Assembly (NCBI RefSeq): GCF_003073045.1 | Contig: NC_037590.1 | Coordinates: 8,389,042 to 8,453,041 of the forward strand | Reading direction: 5' to 3' | Length of the DNA: 64,000 bases | Source: Pomacea canaliculata | Lineage: Eukaryota > Mollusca > Gastropoda > Architaenioglossa > Ampullariidae | Shown here: positions 39,564 through 52,017 of the stretch, in pieces | How positions within the stretch are numbered: position 1 is the first letter of the stretch | Layout of the letters: each line of letters opens with the position of its first letter | The notes under the pieces: model-generated | Databases searched by the model: none | What the model was told of the DNA's origin: nothing | Seen by the model: only the letters and a program-made list of their open reading frames with translations | Position numbers and translations under genes: made by a program

Positions 39564-42500
39564 ATGCGTGTGAATCGTAGACAATCTTTAAGGGAATCGT
39601 TACCTTGCAGCCCCATTGGAGGTGACGGCGACGGCGTCTGCGTCAGAATGAACCCTTCGACTGAAGTAACCAGTGGGGGTAGTGGTGGGTGGAGGGAGAG
39701 CTACCGAACAGCGCAGATGATTACCCTACCTGACGTCACGCGCGTGTGTGGCTCAAAGGCGGGGCAGCTTGTGATTGATTTAGCGCAGGGGACAGGATGC
39801 CCTCACGAGTATGTCCTAATGCCTTTACTTTCGATTTGCGCAGGTGAGATTTTTAATGCACAAGCCAGTTCTGTTGGTCACACGCTTTATATACAGGCCC
39901 TGCTATACCTAGCACTGTAGGCTTAAAACCCACAGGAAAACAAAATCATTGCAGAAAACATGGTATTAAGTGAAACAAACAAGAAAACTGGCTGAACATA
40001 ATCTTTTTAATTGATAGTATGTTATATATCTGTGAGACTGAGCACGAGTTCACTGGCTAGTAAGTGGTATAGATTTTTTTCATAACTTGTGACTTTTCAT
40101 GCATTTTCATAGCCACTATAATTTTTAAGTTGACTCTGTTTGTGTTTAATTATAATTAAAGTGGTCTTATAATCACAAACGCATTTTTCTTCATTTGATA
40201 GACTGCGAGGGTGAAATAAAGAAAAACATTGAATGGAAAGTTGTCTTTAGTGAGAAAGCTATAGGACTGGTGATACAGCATTTTCTCTCCTCTTTGCTAC
40301 TCGCAGCTTTGATGGGCCCGCACTCGGAAGTTCGCGTGCACTCAAGCTGGAGCGAGCCGCCCGTGCTGTGGATTGCCATCGGTGCTCGTGCAAGTTCTCG
40401 GAAGTCGGCGGCTCTGAGACAAGTGCTGACGCCTCTACTCTGTCTCATCGACGACGTGCAACGAGAACAGAGACGACAGCTGCAGAGAGGAGGCGATGCA
40501 CAGTGCGACGATGCGGTGGAGTGGAGGCTGCCTTTAGTTCACACTGGTCGGTACTCGAACACCAACTCCCCAGTACATTGCGATGCAGCTCTCCGTCCGG
40601 GTTATAAGGAATTGGATCGTATACAGGCAGGGGTAGTTTGATATCATTCGTTGACGAAACTCTGACCTTCAGTTCCTGGGTTTCGGGTTGTTACCTTTTG
40701 TATTGATTTGTACACCAAGGCACTGGAGAGTTTAAAGTAGTTATCGGGCTTGACAGGGTGTATGAATTTTTGTAGAGCTGTAGTAGCAATTGCTCTCATG
40801 GGAGGAAATCAAATACATGGATAAGGAATGTATATAGATAACCTCAAAGCCGCTTCAGTTCCCTTCTTCTCAAAGGATCTGAAAAGCAAGAATTACATTT
40901 TTTATTATTATAAATTACATTATGTCAAAGCATTTTTTCGAGCTGGAGAAGCTGATAGCTCCACTGGTTAGAGAAATAGTGGCCGAACCTTTAGGCGAGC
41001 ACACGCTGCATACTTATGGGTAGCTGAATGGGTACCAGCGAGTACAAATGGATACCCAAATCATAAGAGTTTGGAATGTCAGTATCTTATACAAGGAAGA
41101 AGAAATAATCATAATGCTGCTTTATGTTATTTGAAAAGAAAGGCTTTGTAGCATTAGTAAAAGTGATGCAGTGTAAAAAGAAGATAAAGGTAATTTCAGA
41201 ATTTTCTTTTTAATTCATGAGACTGGGATAAAACTGGGTATACTGTTCGGAAACAGGCACACCAACAATGCATCAGCTGAGGAGCCTGGCTTGGAGAGCG
41301 AAGGGCGCATGCTGCACGTGACAGAGAGACTAGAAGACAGCCACCACCGCCTGAACATCCACCCCCAGAACCCCGACATTCTGTCCCGCGCCCAGATGCA
41401 GGACCTGTATGAAGGCTTCGCGGGCCAGTTCACCGTCTCCCCCGACAGCGGCAAGGAGCACGGCCGGCAACATTTGCAAGGACACAGTGCTCTCTGGCCG
41501 CAGGTCTCCACCGTCCTATCTCACCTTTTGTGCTTCAATCAGTGCGGCTTCGCGGATCCGGAATACATCGTCAATCTCACGGTCAAGTCTCCCAGCTGGA
41601 TGTCCGGCAGGTTTCTCATCTCCTGCCCGTCTACGGCCGAAGCTAGTCCCTCTCCTTTTTCCGTTCCGCCAGTGGACAATGTGGAGAGCGGGTATGGGGT
41701 CAGGGCCGGTCGGGAGCGGAGGTCGAAGTCATTGACTTTAAAGAACATTTACCGGCATCTTGCACAAGCTCACTCGAAGAGCTCGTGCCGCTACGTGTTC
41801 ACCCCAGAGGCTGTGCTAGAGCTACGGAGATTCCAGGAAGAGGAATGGTCCACTATCATGGCGCAGCTAAACACGGGAGACCACAGCGGCGTCATCAGCA
41901 AGTCACTGGGTCACGTGGTGCGTTTGGCAGGAGTGCTCAAGGCACTCAGCGAAGCCGCCACGTTGGCAACCAAGGGATTAAGCAGAGACTACGCGAAGAA
42001 TTTGTGTATGGAAGAAGAGGAGCCGAGCGAGGAAAAGGAGGTGGAGATAGGTATAGATGACATTGCGAGAGCCCTGGAACTTGGCAAGTACTTCTTGGAG
42101 CAGAAAATGTCTATGACCTTCATGTTCAGTCCAGGTTTTTTCCGCAACTGCTCCACCTCCTCTCAAAACTCGCAGCAGGATCAGCAGGATATGCGAACAA
42201 CAGCAGCAGCAGCGCAGTGGCAGTGGCGGCAGCCAGCGAGGCAGCCGTCTGATGACTAACATTATGTCTGGTCAGGGTCGCTCGATGCCGGGTCGGGTGC
42301 CATGGCAAACATGGGACTGCATATGGGCATGGCGGGCTTGCTGCCTTCTCAGCATCCCATGATGGGGGCACCGAGCGCAGGCCCAGCGGGCCACCTGCCG
42401 CCAACCGCGGGGCTGACGCCACAGCAGCAACAAACAAGCTGTTCTCCGCCGCAACCCACGGGCCGGGAGCATCCGCACTGTCGCCCCAGGCCAGGGGCCA

Positions 42501-43918
42501 CCTCTCCTGCCCTCCCGCCCCCTCCCTGGCCCACCACGTGCCTACATGCACGATCTCGCCATCGCCGTCTGTGGACATCGACGTGACGCAACTTCCGGCC
42601 ACCTGGATGCCCGCCACGCCGGAGGAGGAGCTGGCGGAGATGAGCCAGACCGCGGAGTTCGTGCAGTTGGAGCCCACGCAGTTCATCGCCATGCACGCGC
42701 GGCGCGTCAAACGGCTGATGGAGTGCTTCGACGATGGGTGCGGGGTGTCAGCCACCACGGCGGCGCAGAAGTCCATCGCTCCTCCTGTACGGGTGGCGGG
42801 TACCAACAATAGGCACCCGGCGTGGGCATCGGCGCTGTTTTTCCAGAAAGTGAGTTGTGATTCGGCCAAGTGCATATGAGTAGGAGTTTAAAGATCATAG
42901 TTTGCGCGCAGTTGAAGCGACTATGTATCTAAGACTAAAGCGGTTAAAAATAAAATACAACGGTCGTAGACTCTATATTGTTCTTTCTCTTTGTCAGTCA
43001 ATCGTATATTTGATTTACTGCTGGCTAATTGTCCAATCCCTCCCCCCCATTGTAATATATCTTTATCTGATGACAGTGTTAAGTCCTTATACATCATTTT
43101 CTCAGTGTGTTCTAGTCACACACCTCATTTTAGCGCTAAGATAATGATTTCATTTATGAATTTATTCATGCTGAATAGGCATACATATGAATACATTCTA
43201 ACATAACGATCAGATAAGCCTTCACTCTCACACACTCTAGAAATGGTTCTTCTCGTCGAATTCTGCTATAGTTTGATATTTTCGGCTTTTGGTTTCCTTT
43301 GTTGTTTCGCAGCAAGCGTTTACCAACCCCACTTCTGTCTGGGTCTTACATCGTGGTTATTGGGACTAGAAGTTCTGAGGTTTTAGTATGACAGAGATTG
43401 TTGATAAGGGCAAAGAAAAGAATCTCTCTTCTTACGAGCGTCATACATCATGTGTGTAGCACATGGCATGTGAGTTAATTAGCTAGAACCCTAGGGGTAT
43501 GTAGGTGTCTTTAGTTCTTCTAGGCCTTAAAATAGTGAGTCGCTTTGTTTTTAGATATGTCGCCAATTCCCTCATCCATTCATTCTTGTCCACATTCTAC
43601 TGAGTATCTGGCTTGTAGTCCGTTGGTTAACTTCGACTGAAATCTACTTGAGGTTAGGTGAGGGTGTGTGAGAGGGGAGTGGGCGGTAGAAGTGGTGATG
43701 CCACGAGTCTGAGATGTATAGCTTTCAAAGATCGTAAGTTGTCGAAGAGGTATTCATCACTTTTTACATTGCCAGGTCGGTTCTGCTCGACCTGGGACTG
43801 GGCATCGCAGAGCAGGTGCGCCACCCGACCAACGGCCGGGTGTACTGGCGTTTCAAGCGCAAACCGGTGACGGAGCTGACTGAGAAGAACTTATCAGCGG
43901 GCTATGCAGTAGCCTGCG
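39564..43918 (+). CDS. DUF3987-like protein gene, function unknown, incompletely resolved
   Basis: Several G+C-rich coding blocks lie in order on the plus strand: 39564-39843, 40307-about 40548, about 41219-42190, about 42200-42849 and about 43777-43918. The first two join in phase across GCAG|GTGAGA and CGCAG. Together they resemble DUF3987-type P-loop proteins: CPHEYVLMPLLSICA, then VRVHSSWSEPPVLWIAIG with a loop GARASSRKSAAL where a Walker A would be, FNQCGFADPEYI, MSGRFLISCPS, and a C-terminal YVFTPEAVLEL then LGHVVRLAGVLKAL. The tail after 42190 is rich in Q, M, G and P, and its frame alternates between two readings; a final block reads LDLGLGIAEQV with NGRVYWRFKRKP. The loop lacks the usual GKS/T glycine. 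The start, the middle exons and the end are uncertain. The gene may be decaying or misassembled. Confidence 0.5.
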
Positions 43919-45897
43919 GGTGAGGACATCGACAGCCACCGCTCTACCACAGGCTCGGATATATTATATCAGCCGCAATCATGCCCGTAGTGATACATCG
44001 ATGGTGCCTGGCCATATACCTTTGTGTTCTTCGACTGCACTGCGAGGACGCCTCGCCCCTGGGCGGGGTGGGAGAGCCTTGGGCGGCCCGTATTCGACGT
44101 ACCTCCATCATGCTGCACAGCGGGGATGGTAGCGACGATAGGCCAGTAAGCGCACAGTAAAAGTAAGGGCGACAGCGGAGACGAGAGATGAGATTCAACC
44201 ATAGAACCATAAAACAGGAAGTCTGTGACGGACAAGTGTAGCGGAAACTTCGAGTCACGAGTTAATATACATAGGAACTTTTCGACTGAATAGAAGTCAC
44301 AGACAAAGATATGCGGTCTGGCGCAGAGACGTAGAGCCAGTAAGACCAGAAGTCGCTTTCTGTGTGCGTGTTAGCTAGAACTGTTGATCTTACTCATCAG
44401 TAGGCGGGCACTAGTTAAAGACAATTGTCAGTGGCCTCAGTGCGGGTAGCGAGACCTAATAGGATTAAGACTGACTGCAACTGGTTAGTTGCTGAGGGGC
44501 TGAGCTCCTCGAAACGATTGGACCTAGGATCCCTCCATACCTTGTCCGAACCATATTTTTACGGTTCGCCTGGTCACTCCACACGTGAGTTTTACAGATA
44601 GGTACTAAAGTTTTTCTGTGTGCAAAGCCATCCAGTCTTTCTCCTCTAAGGAAGTAAGTGACTTACAACAAGAAACAGGTTATTTCATAAAGTACGATTG
44701 GTGAAATGGAAGCTGTGCATCAATAAATGTAAAATGATAAGAGAACACAAGAGTGACAGCTTCTTTTATATAATGAACAACACGTTAGTACAGAACGGAT
44801 TATGCGAGGAAGAAACATGAGAAACTGTTGTGAATAAGCTTTTTTTTTGTGTGTCTCTATAACAGACCAATAAAAATAGAAGAGAAAAAAAAACGATAAA
44901 ACAGTGATATGAATATGAACAAGTTTGAAATTTAGCAATTTCGGCAAGGCTTAGAGTTGTGTATAACAAAAAGGTATATCAGGGATTACTTACATAGGAT
45001 TTGCATTCTTTAAAATCTTTGTGTACTTATAATATTTATGTAACAGTTAGCAAATCGCTTGTTATTTACAATCACCAGCTTGAGACCTAGAGACTCATTC
45101 ATATCCAGAACTAAACCTGCCGTAAACCATCTGCAAATTTATTTGTCAAAACATATTTTTACCTTCGCGCATCTCACAAATCATGAAATTCGCACAAGTG
45201 ACCCTTGTTATATATCTCAAGGTTATCTTCAACCTGCTAAGCATCTCATAGTGCACCTTTCAGCCTGATGCAGCCATTTTGAATGAAATGCAAAGCATAG
45301 TCAACACTTAAAGTCAAGGTAGATTATGGAAATAATCAGGCACTTTGTTGAATGAAGCAGTTTGTTGCTTTGTGCTAAATGCACTCATCGTTGTCACTGC
45401 TGCACGTTAGTCAATGAGAATGCATAACTGTAAATATATACACGTGTTAATTATTTCTGTTGATGGGGAGTGGGCATATTTTTTTTACCCATCTATAGTT
45501 TCTTTTGTATTATGGTGCTTTATTTTGAAGATCAAGGATTTAGTTCTGTTGACAGTGATAGGACTGTTATTCTTGAGTTGTTTCCGTCACTATTCTAGGA
45601 CTTTATTGAAGCGCCAACTGGTTGTCGGTTGCTTCGGACTTTTTCAATCTCAGTGTTCATCCCCTGTGCCAGTCTGATGTAAAGTAATTCTTAAAAATGT
45701 TGTATGAATAGCTGTTGAACTCAAGAACAATATACATTGTTATCTCTTTTATAACTTCTCTCTCTCACGCGCATGTGATGTCGTCAAGTAATATATACAT
45801 GTATATATTCTCTGATTGGCTGAAGCCTTCACAAACTGGTGTACCCGTACATTGTCCTAACGTTTCTTGTTGACCCCTCTCTGTTTATAGACGGGGA

Positions 45898-45985
45898 AGA
45901 GGACAGCCGAGTGGTTAAAGCACAGATGTTCGAACCCGAAAATGTTAGTTGATGACCTTTACTTTAGCTCGATAACGGAAAGTGG
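45898..45985 (+). mobile_element. tRNA-derived SINE head fragment
   Basis: An A-box-like GCCGAGTGGTTAAAGC is followed by a B-box-like GTTCGAACCC at shorter than normal spacing. The head resembles a serine or leucine tRNA, but the stretch cannot fold as a full tRNA. A run of G at 45985-45999 follows. Confidence 0.5.
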
Positions 45986-46534
45986 GGGGGGGGGGGGGAG
46001 ATATTATCCCAATCTGTAGAAGCAGTATCTTGAACTGAATCATTAGAAGAAAAAAAAGTGCACCCCACCTGCGGGTCATATCTCGAGCACAACATCAAAA
46101 AGAGTGAAAATTTCTGGTGGTTTTTTGTTTACTTGTACCCATGTAGATGAGTCCTGCTGGCATTTCAGTAATTGAGTTGGATGTGAGTAAGAATTATGTG
46201 CAGATAACTAGTTCACATGCTTAGCATCCATTCCGCCGTCTGTGCCAGCAAAATGAAATAAAATTTCTCTTCCCTTGGTGTAAATCACAAATGACTTTTT
46301 CAAATGCAAAAGTTGGATGAAGTGTTTGTTGAGCGCTGTTTTTCAGTTTCTCAAACACCTCTTCTCCTCTCTACATTCTTTCTAGCCTCCTTTTCCGTTA
46401 ATTTTCTTTCTGCTATCGTCTTTTGCACACTTAACTTCAAATTTTCATCCTCTACAATCTACATCATCACAGGTCTTCACCTCCTTCCTCCAACCTACCT
46501 CTCCAGCATTCCTTCTCTTCCTTGTATCGCCATT

Positions 46535-46710
46535 CTCCCTTGCCATCTTTGTCACAGTCTTCGTCATTCTCCCTTGCCATCTGTGTCACAGTCTTCGTCA
46601 TTCTCCCTTGCCATCTTTGTCACAGTCTTCGTCATTCTCCGTTGCCATCTGTGTCGCAGTCTTCGCCATTCTCCCTTGCCATCTGTGTCACAGTCTGCGC
46701 TTTTCCCTCC
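46535..46710. repeat. 34-bp minisatellite, five copies
   Basis: Five head-to-tail copies of a 34-bp pyrimidine-rich unit (CTCCCTTGCCATCTGTGTCA followed by CAGTCTTCGTCATT) begin at 46535, 46569, 46603, 46637 and 46671. Copies differ by a few bases. Because 34 is not a multiple of three, successive copies are read in different frames, and more than one frame stays open through the array. Confidence 0.9.
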
Positions 46711-47134
46711 CTGTCTCCCTTGCCGTTTGTAAATCTATTCGTCTCTGGAGCTCTTAAAAATTTAAAGAGGCGACAAAGCTGTCACCAACCAAAGAAATTT
46801 CTGTCCATTGGGAGGGGAAATGTAAAAAGTATGTATATATGGTTGGGGCAAGAGACTGTTCTGAACGCCGCTTTTCTTTCGAATGAACAGACAGCAAAGC
46901 CACGTCATTAGTCAACACTAACCTGATACTCACCAGAGCCAACCACAATGGTTATAGTTTATAAATGTGTGTGTGTACATTACTGTACCGGGCTGTCTCT
47001 CTGGTTTGTTTTTTTTCTCTCTCTCACACGCACACACACATTTGCTGAACCTGTATCGACCGACCAAGTCTACGACTCAGTTAAATGCCTATCAGCAGGC
47101 GACGCCTCCTGAAAATCAAAGAAGACGTCTGTCG

Positions 47135-47207
47135 ATGGCGAAGACGTCGGCAGAGAACAAAGGGCATCGCTCAGGAAATGACAAACGGTCCGGGACCTCG
47201 TGCAAAG
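47135..47207 (+). CDS. Possible alternative first exon of the ankyrin gene
   Basis: An ATG at 47135 opens a short polar stretch (MAKTSAENKGHRSGNDKRSG) ending at a strong donor, TGCAAAG|GTAAGT. It ends in phase 1, the same as the other candidate first exon 50789-50870, so either could splice to the ankyrin exon at 54211. There is no family similarity to support it, so it may be a chance exon-like sequence or belong to a different transcript. Confidence 0.35.
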
Positions 47208-50200
47208 GTAAGTGGCTCCCATCGTAAAGCAGTGAAATCTTGTTTCCAAGGCCTGTAACAAGAGTTATATACATTGTATTCGTAGGTAATTTGTTTTTTT
47301 TAATCACATTTTGTGTTCTGGTACAAGTTGTGCACCATTCACCTAGCTGCTGACACAAGCTGTCGTCTGTTTGTTTGAACCGGACGTGGTGATGTACCAG
47401 CACATCGTACTACAGCAAAACTGTATTAGTATTGTCTGTGGATGTCAATTCTACACAAAAATTGCTCAAGGAATTTTTTACTCAAACAAGAGCACGCTGA
47501 CCATGCAGAGACTACATCCCAACTACTCAGCACGATCTGAATATGCTGGAGATGGAAATTCCATTCAGTTCCACTCTCTTCTCAAATATTGTTCGCTGGC
47601 GAGGCACGAACTCTGACCTCAAGATCCTGTTGGCTACTCGTGAATGTCGCATACGACCATACTTGTTTCAAAAGAAAAGGAAAACCCGACAAACCTGTTG
47701 ATGTGAGCATTGGACTTGTCAGTGGGATGACCAGAATAATTAGATGTTATCCTAGCACCGCGCGACATCTTGAAGCTGTTGTCTGCGCTGCCATTGTGCG
47801 CCATGCGACGACTGCAGTTTACAACCATCGAGAAGTGAACATTGGTACCGGGACACAGCCTCACTCAGGCCTGTAACAACATGCTGCTATCGATTGCATT
47901 CCATTCTTTTTCAATTGTTCTTCTACCTTCTTGTGTACTGGGACATGCGGTCTCTCTATCCTCGTTTTCCACGTCTGCTTATTTGCAGTTGCCGTTTGGG
48001 AAGCACTTCCGGTCGCTTGTTTTCCCGATCTGCTTAGTAGCTGTCGTCTGCTTGGACGTGTTTTGTTCTTGTCTGACACATTTTTGAACCGTGTTCCTCG
48101 ACCATCACTTTTATATTTTTTTACCCCTCACTTCCGAACTGCAGCAAAACAGCTTGGCTGGCCGTTTGGCAATTACGTTGTGAACAGAGGACCTTCCGGT
48201 TGCGTCGCAGTAGGTGGAATTGAAGGCTTCTTCCAGACAGCTTTTGGAAAAGCGAGCGATTTGCGTGCGGTGGCATCCACGTATTGACATGTCTGGAGCT
48301 TGTGTGCGCATCGCCAATTAGCTGACACTGCCAACCGTTCAGAGTGTGTCAGCAGTGTCAGCAGTGCTGGGCTTCCACCGTCGCACATCAACAACAGACG
48401 ATGTGGCCTGACTGTCTTCACACGGCTGCTAGACCGATTTTTCTGGCACTTCGAGTGAGAGACTGCTGTGGTAAGTCTACTACGAACATCATTTGTTCAA
48501 ATTTCTCGCAAGGAAGCAAGGGTTGTTTTTGTTTGTTTTTACTGTTCCGTGGTATACTGTTTCATAGCCTCTAGGGTAATGGTGGTTAATGATGGTGATG
48601 GTGATCGTGGTACTATCCTTGCTGTTACCACTTACTGTGCAAGGTTGCTGTTGTATCGTATCGTTTGCACGAGATTTTCAAGGAACCGTTTAACAGGATG
48701 AGACATCACACAGTGAGGTTTACACTTGTTTCGGTTTCAAAAAAAAAAAAAAGCGGGTCAGATTCAAGACAATAATGTGTCTTCACAACAAGACGACTGT
48801 GAAAGCAGTGGTCTTCATGTTGAAATGCATGCTTGCTTGTGTAGACTGCGGGTGATTGCCACCTGCTGGCATCTTCACACTCCCTGCATTCATCACTCGA
48901 AAGGTAGCAATGCCAGGCAACATGTTTTGTCTCTCAGCCGTTTCCATCAACAATAATGTCAACCAGACGAGGTATTCATCCACACCGATGTCGATCGTCA
49001 TCAATACCTGTCTAGATGCTGATGTCTGAATGGATGTTTGGCAGCATTATCACCTTTCGTCAGACAGAGTGGATCAAAGTTAATAATTAATCGCCGAGAA
49101 AAGCTTTAAAGAGAAAGAGCACAAACATTGAAATGAAAAATATTCAAGATTTCATCTTATTAATTCTGGTGAAGACAGAAACTGGTCTGACCACTTTATT
49201 CTCTTGTTTGTTGTATGCTGCTGCCTTGTTCTGTATGCAAAGGTTTTGTTTTATTCAGTCCTGAATATCTTTGGCTGACATTTCAGTTGTTTATGAGAAG
49301 TCTTTCACACTCCTCATTATGACCCTTCACCTTCACCATGCGATAGACATTTTCGTTTCTTACACTAAAGTATGTCATCCTAATAATGTGCATTATGTAG
49401 AATGTAGTGATGTGTAATATGTAGAGTTCTGTAGTAGCTGAAGGCAGCATTATGTTGTATGTGATCAATGAAGATGACAGTAGCATCTGTACCTTTCTGT
49501 GGGCTAAATCGATCTAACCAACGACCATCGCCGGAAACTGTCAAGGATCGTCCCGTCGTGCACACCTCTCTACTGTCCCCTCGATATACTTATTAAAAAC
49601 TGTCATGAAGGATGAAATTAGGAGGCTGGAGCAACTTTATAATTGGTTCGTGAGCTGCTGGAATTTGTTTGGCCTCCTGCCGATGTGGGGGCTGGGGCTG
49701 GGGCAGGGTGAAGGGTACTTCCTCCCCGTCTGCTGTACTTTGTCAATACCTTCATCTCGCGCCTTTAGGACAGATGACTTGCAGTGCATGAAGGAATGAG
49801 TAAACATTGTCGATGGAAACATGCACTGAGTTTTCGAAAGTAGACCCGAGAAACAGAAGTCAAATATCCACACCCTCCAATCTTTCGAACAGATCGGCCG
49901 AAAACTAAGTTTCATTTTTTATTGGTGATCAAGTTATTTCTGACATGTTAATAAAATAAAACGAAAGAAAGACAGTTCCTGGATTTTGTGGGGAAAAAAA
50001 GAAATCGTTGTTAAAGTATTAAAACCACAGTTTTATATTATGAACTCAAATGCTGATTTAGCTATTAAATTTGGTGTCCAGGCAAGGTTTTTTAAAAATC
50101 CCATAGTAACATATGGTAGTAAACCTCTCGCCAGATAAACAGCTACAGTAGAAACCTAAGACAAACTTGCTCAAGTCCGTCACGCTGAGTGTTCCTTCTT

Positions 50201-50788
50201 TTTAATCGATACAAAATATGAGACTACAAACATTTGTCTCCACCACCGAGGGCATATCTGTAACTCCAGCATCATCAGCTTTTGGTATTTATTTACAGAT
50301 GCTGCTATAAAATGGTGTGTATAATGGAAGTTGCAGAAAGCCTCTTCGTTATTGTCACCAAGCGTACCCTTACAAAGAAACGAACCTTCACCCTTTTTCA
50401 TGGAAGTAGGCATGGAAGGAACGACACAAAAACACACATGCACAAAACATCTCGACCCTATACACAAAACATCTCGACCCGTAAACACGTGTACACACGA
50501 CCCGTAAACACCTGTACACACGACCACGTAAACACGTGTACACGACCCAGATAAGTTGTGTCCGTTTTGTGTGAATAGGTATGACACAGTATTTGAGTTT
50601 CCTACCTTGTGTAGTCTCCGGCATTGCTCACTGTCAACAGGGTGTTTGCTGTGCTGTGTCATTGCAGACACCCGAATCTGTCAGTGACTTCGTCAAGGCT
50701 GAGTGAGTACCGGGTGGCGGCTTAAGGTGAGTGCAACTGCACTGAAGAAGAAGGAAAGGAGTGAGGGAGTGTGCACAGGACGAGCAAC
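47208..50788. other. Non-coding stretch before the ankyrin gene
   Basis: No conserved coding sequence was recognised. Open frames at 47589-48290 on both strands show no known domain. A small minisatellite near 50440-50550 carries CACGTG words. The DNA just left of 50789 should contain a promoter and 5' UTR of the ankyrin gene. Confidence 0.4.
50440..50550. repeat. Minisatellite with CACGTG words
   Basis: Two copies of ACACAAAACATCTCGACCC are followed by three copies of a unit of about 22-23 bp close to CGTAAACACGTGTACACACG. Two of these contain ACACGTGT, a palindromic E-box. The array lies about 240 bp upstream of the candidate start codon at 50789. Confidence 0.7.
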
Positions 50789-51985
50789 ATGCCGGCCGAC
50801 ACGGACAGCCACAGCAAGCGACGGAGTAAAGACATGGAGTGGGAGGTGTCCACTTTCCTGCCTGCCGAGAGTAAGTGTTTAAAATGTCTCCCCGGTGTCC
50901 AGACACATGCAAAACTGTACACAGTTCATAAAATCCTCTCTGGCTACCTGTTCTTTGTGTCGTAATCATTATTTTGTTGGTGGAAATCCTACACTAGAAT
51001 GTTGGGTGTGTACCAGGTCGACATTTCGAATGACGCAGTTAAACACAAGTTTCATTTTAAGTTAAGATAATCACATTTCCAAATTTATGCACAGGCTTTA
51101 GAGGGTTTATTGATCCGGGTCCTTTGATCCTCTTGGCGAGTATAATCGAATGAAGATCTCATACCTCAGACATCTGTAGAGGCGGCCTCCTTTGGTCCGG
51201 GCACTCGAAATGGTGGCTTCTAGCGATTAGCATTTTCCCTCGCACGTGCGCCCGGCATCAGACCTCTGATCCCTTCGCCATCTCCGTCTTCTCTCGCTGA
51301 TTTCTCGCCTGAAGCCATTTAGTTGTCTGCTTTAATACAAACTACAGGCTGCGAGGCTCAAGTTGGACCCTAGTGTCCGCGGTCTGGTCTTCATATCTTG
51401 TCTTTCTCAGGTTCTTTGACAATCCTGGAATTGTCAGTTGGTAGAGAAAAGTGTTTACATCCCGCGGTGACTTTGGAAAACCGATCTTTATGACATAGGA
51501 GAAGAAAAAAAAAAGATTTAAAGATGTACGCTTCTTTGCTACCCCCTCCTGTGATGACCTCGTGCACCTCTGTCCTCAAGAGATATATGTATAAAACCGC
51601 GCATGCGCGTTGCAAACCGTGTTATAATTCTAAAGGAACCAAGCTTCCCACGCTTGACCCACTCACCGCGCAGAGTAGTTTTCAATGCGAACACCACAAA
51701 GCATGCTGAATATTTCTTGAATGTCATACCCATCTCAGCCATCTCAGGCTGTAAACACATTTTTAAAAACCATTCTAGGGGATGTACAATATCCTTGTGA
51801 TATCGACCCGCGAGATGAAGAACCGAGAGGGGAGAACATTTTACTGATGGTTCTGTAGAGGAGCCGGTAGTAAGGTACTTAGTCATTCTGCCAGCAGATT
51901 TCCACGCCTGTTCCTTTTTTGTTTATAATGATTTCACTATTTAAAAAAAAACTCTACTTTATTCTGTAAAATTAGTTTACGTGTT

Positions 51986-52017
<32 letters not shown>

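Larger units (their letters stand above)
43919..47134. other. Intergenic stretch with repeats
   Basis: No gene was recognised here. The stretch holds a tRNA-like SINE fragment near 45898, a poly-G run near 45985 and a 34-bp minisatellite at 46535-46710. Short open frames, including one rich in SPLPSVSQSS-like repeats, arise from the minisatellite. Confidence 0.4.

Noticed and set aside
44400-44580. Possible tRNA gene or SINE head
   Set aside because: Box-like words are present but no cloverleaf can be drawn and box spacing is wrong.
46304-46911. Two overlapping open frames rich in SPLPSVSQSS-like repeats
   Set aside because: They are produced by the 34-bp minisatellite, with no start context or splice support.
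47589-48290. Possible multi-exon gene from several overlapping open frames
   Set aside because: There is no family resemblance, frames are open on both strands and no consistent splice sites were found.
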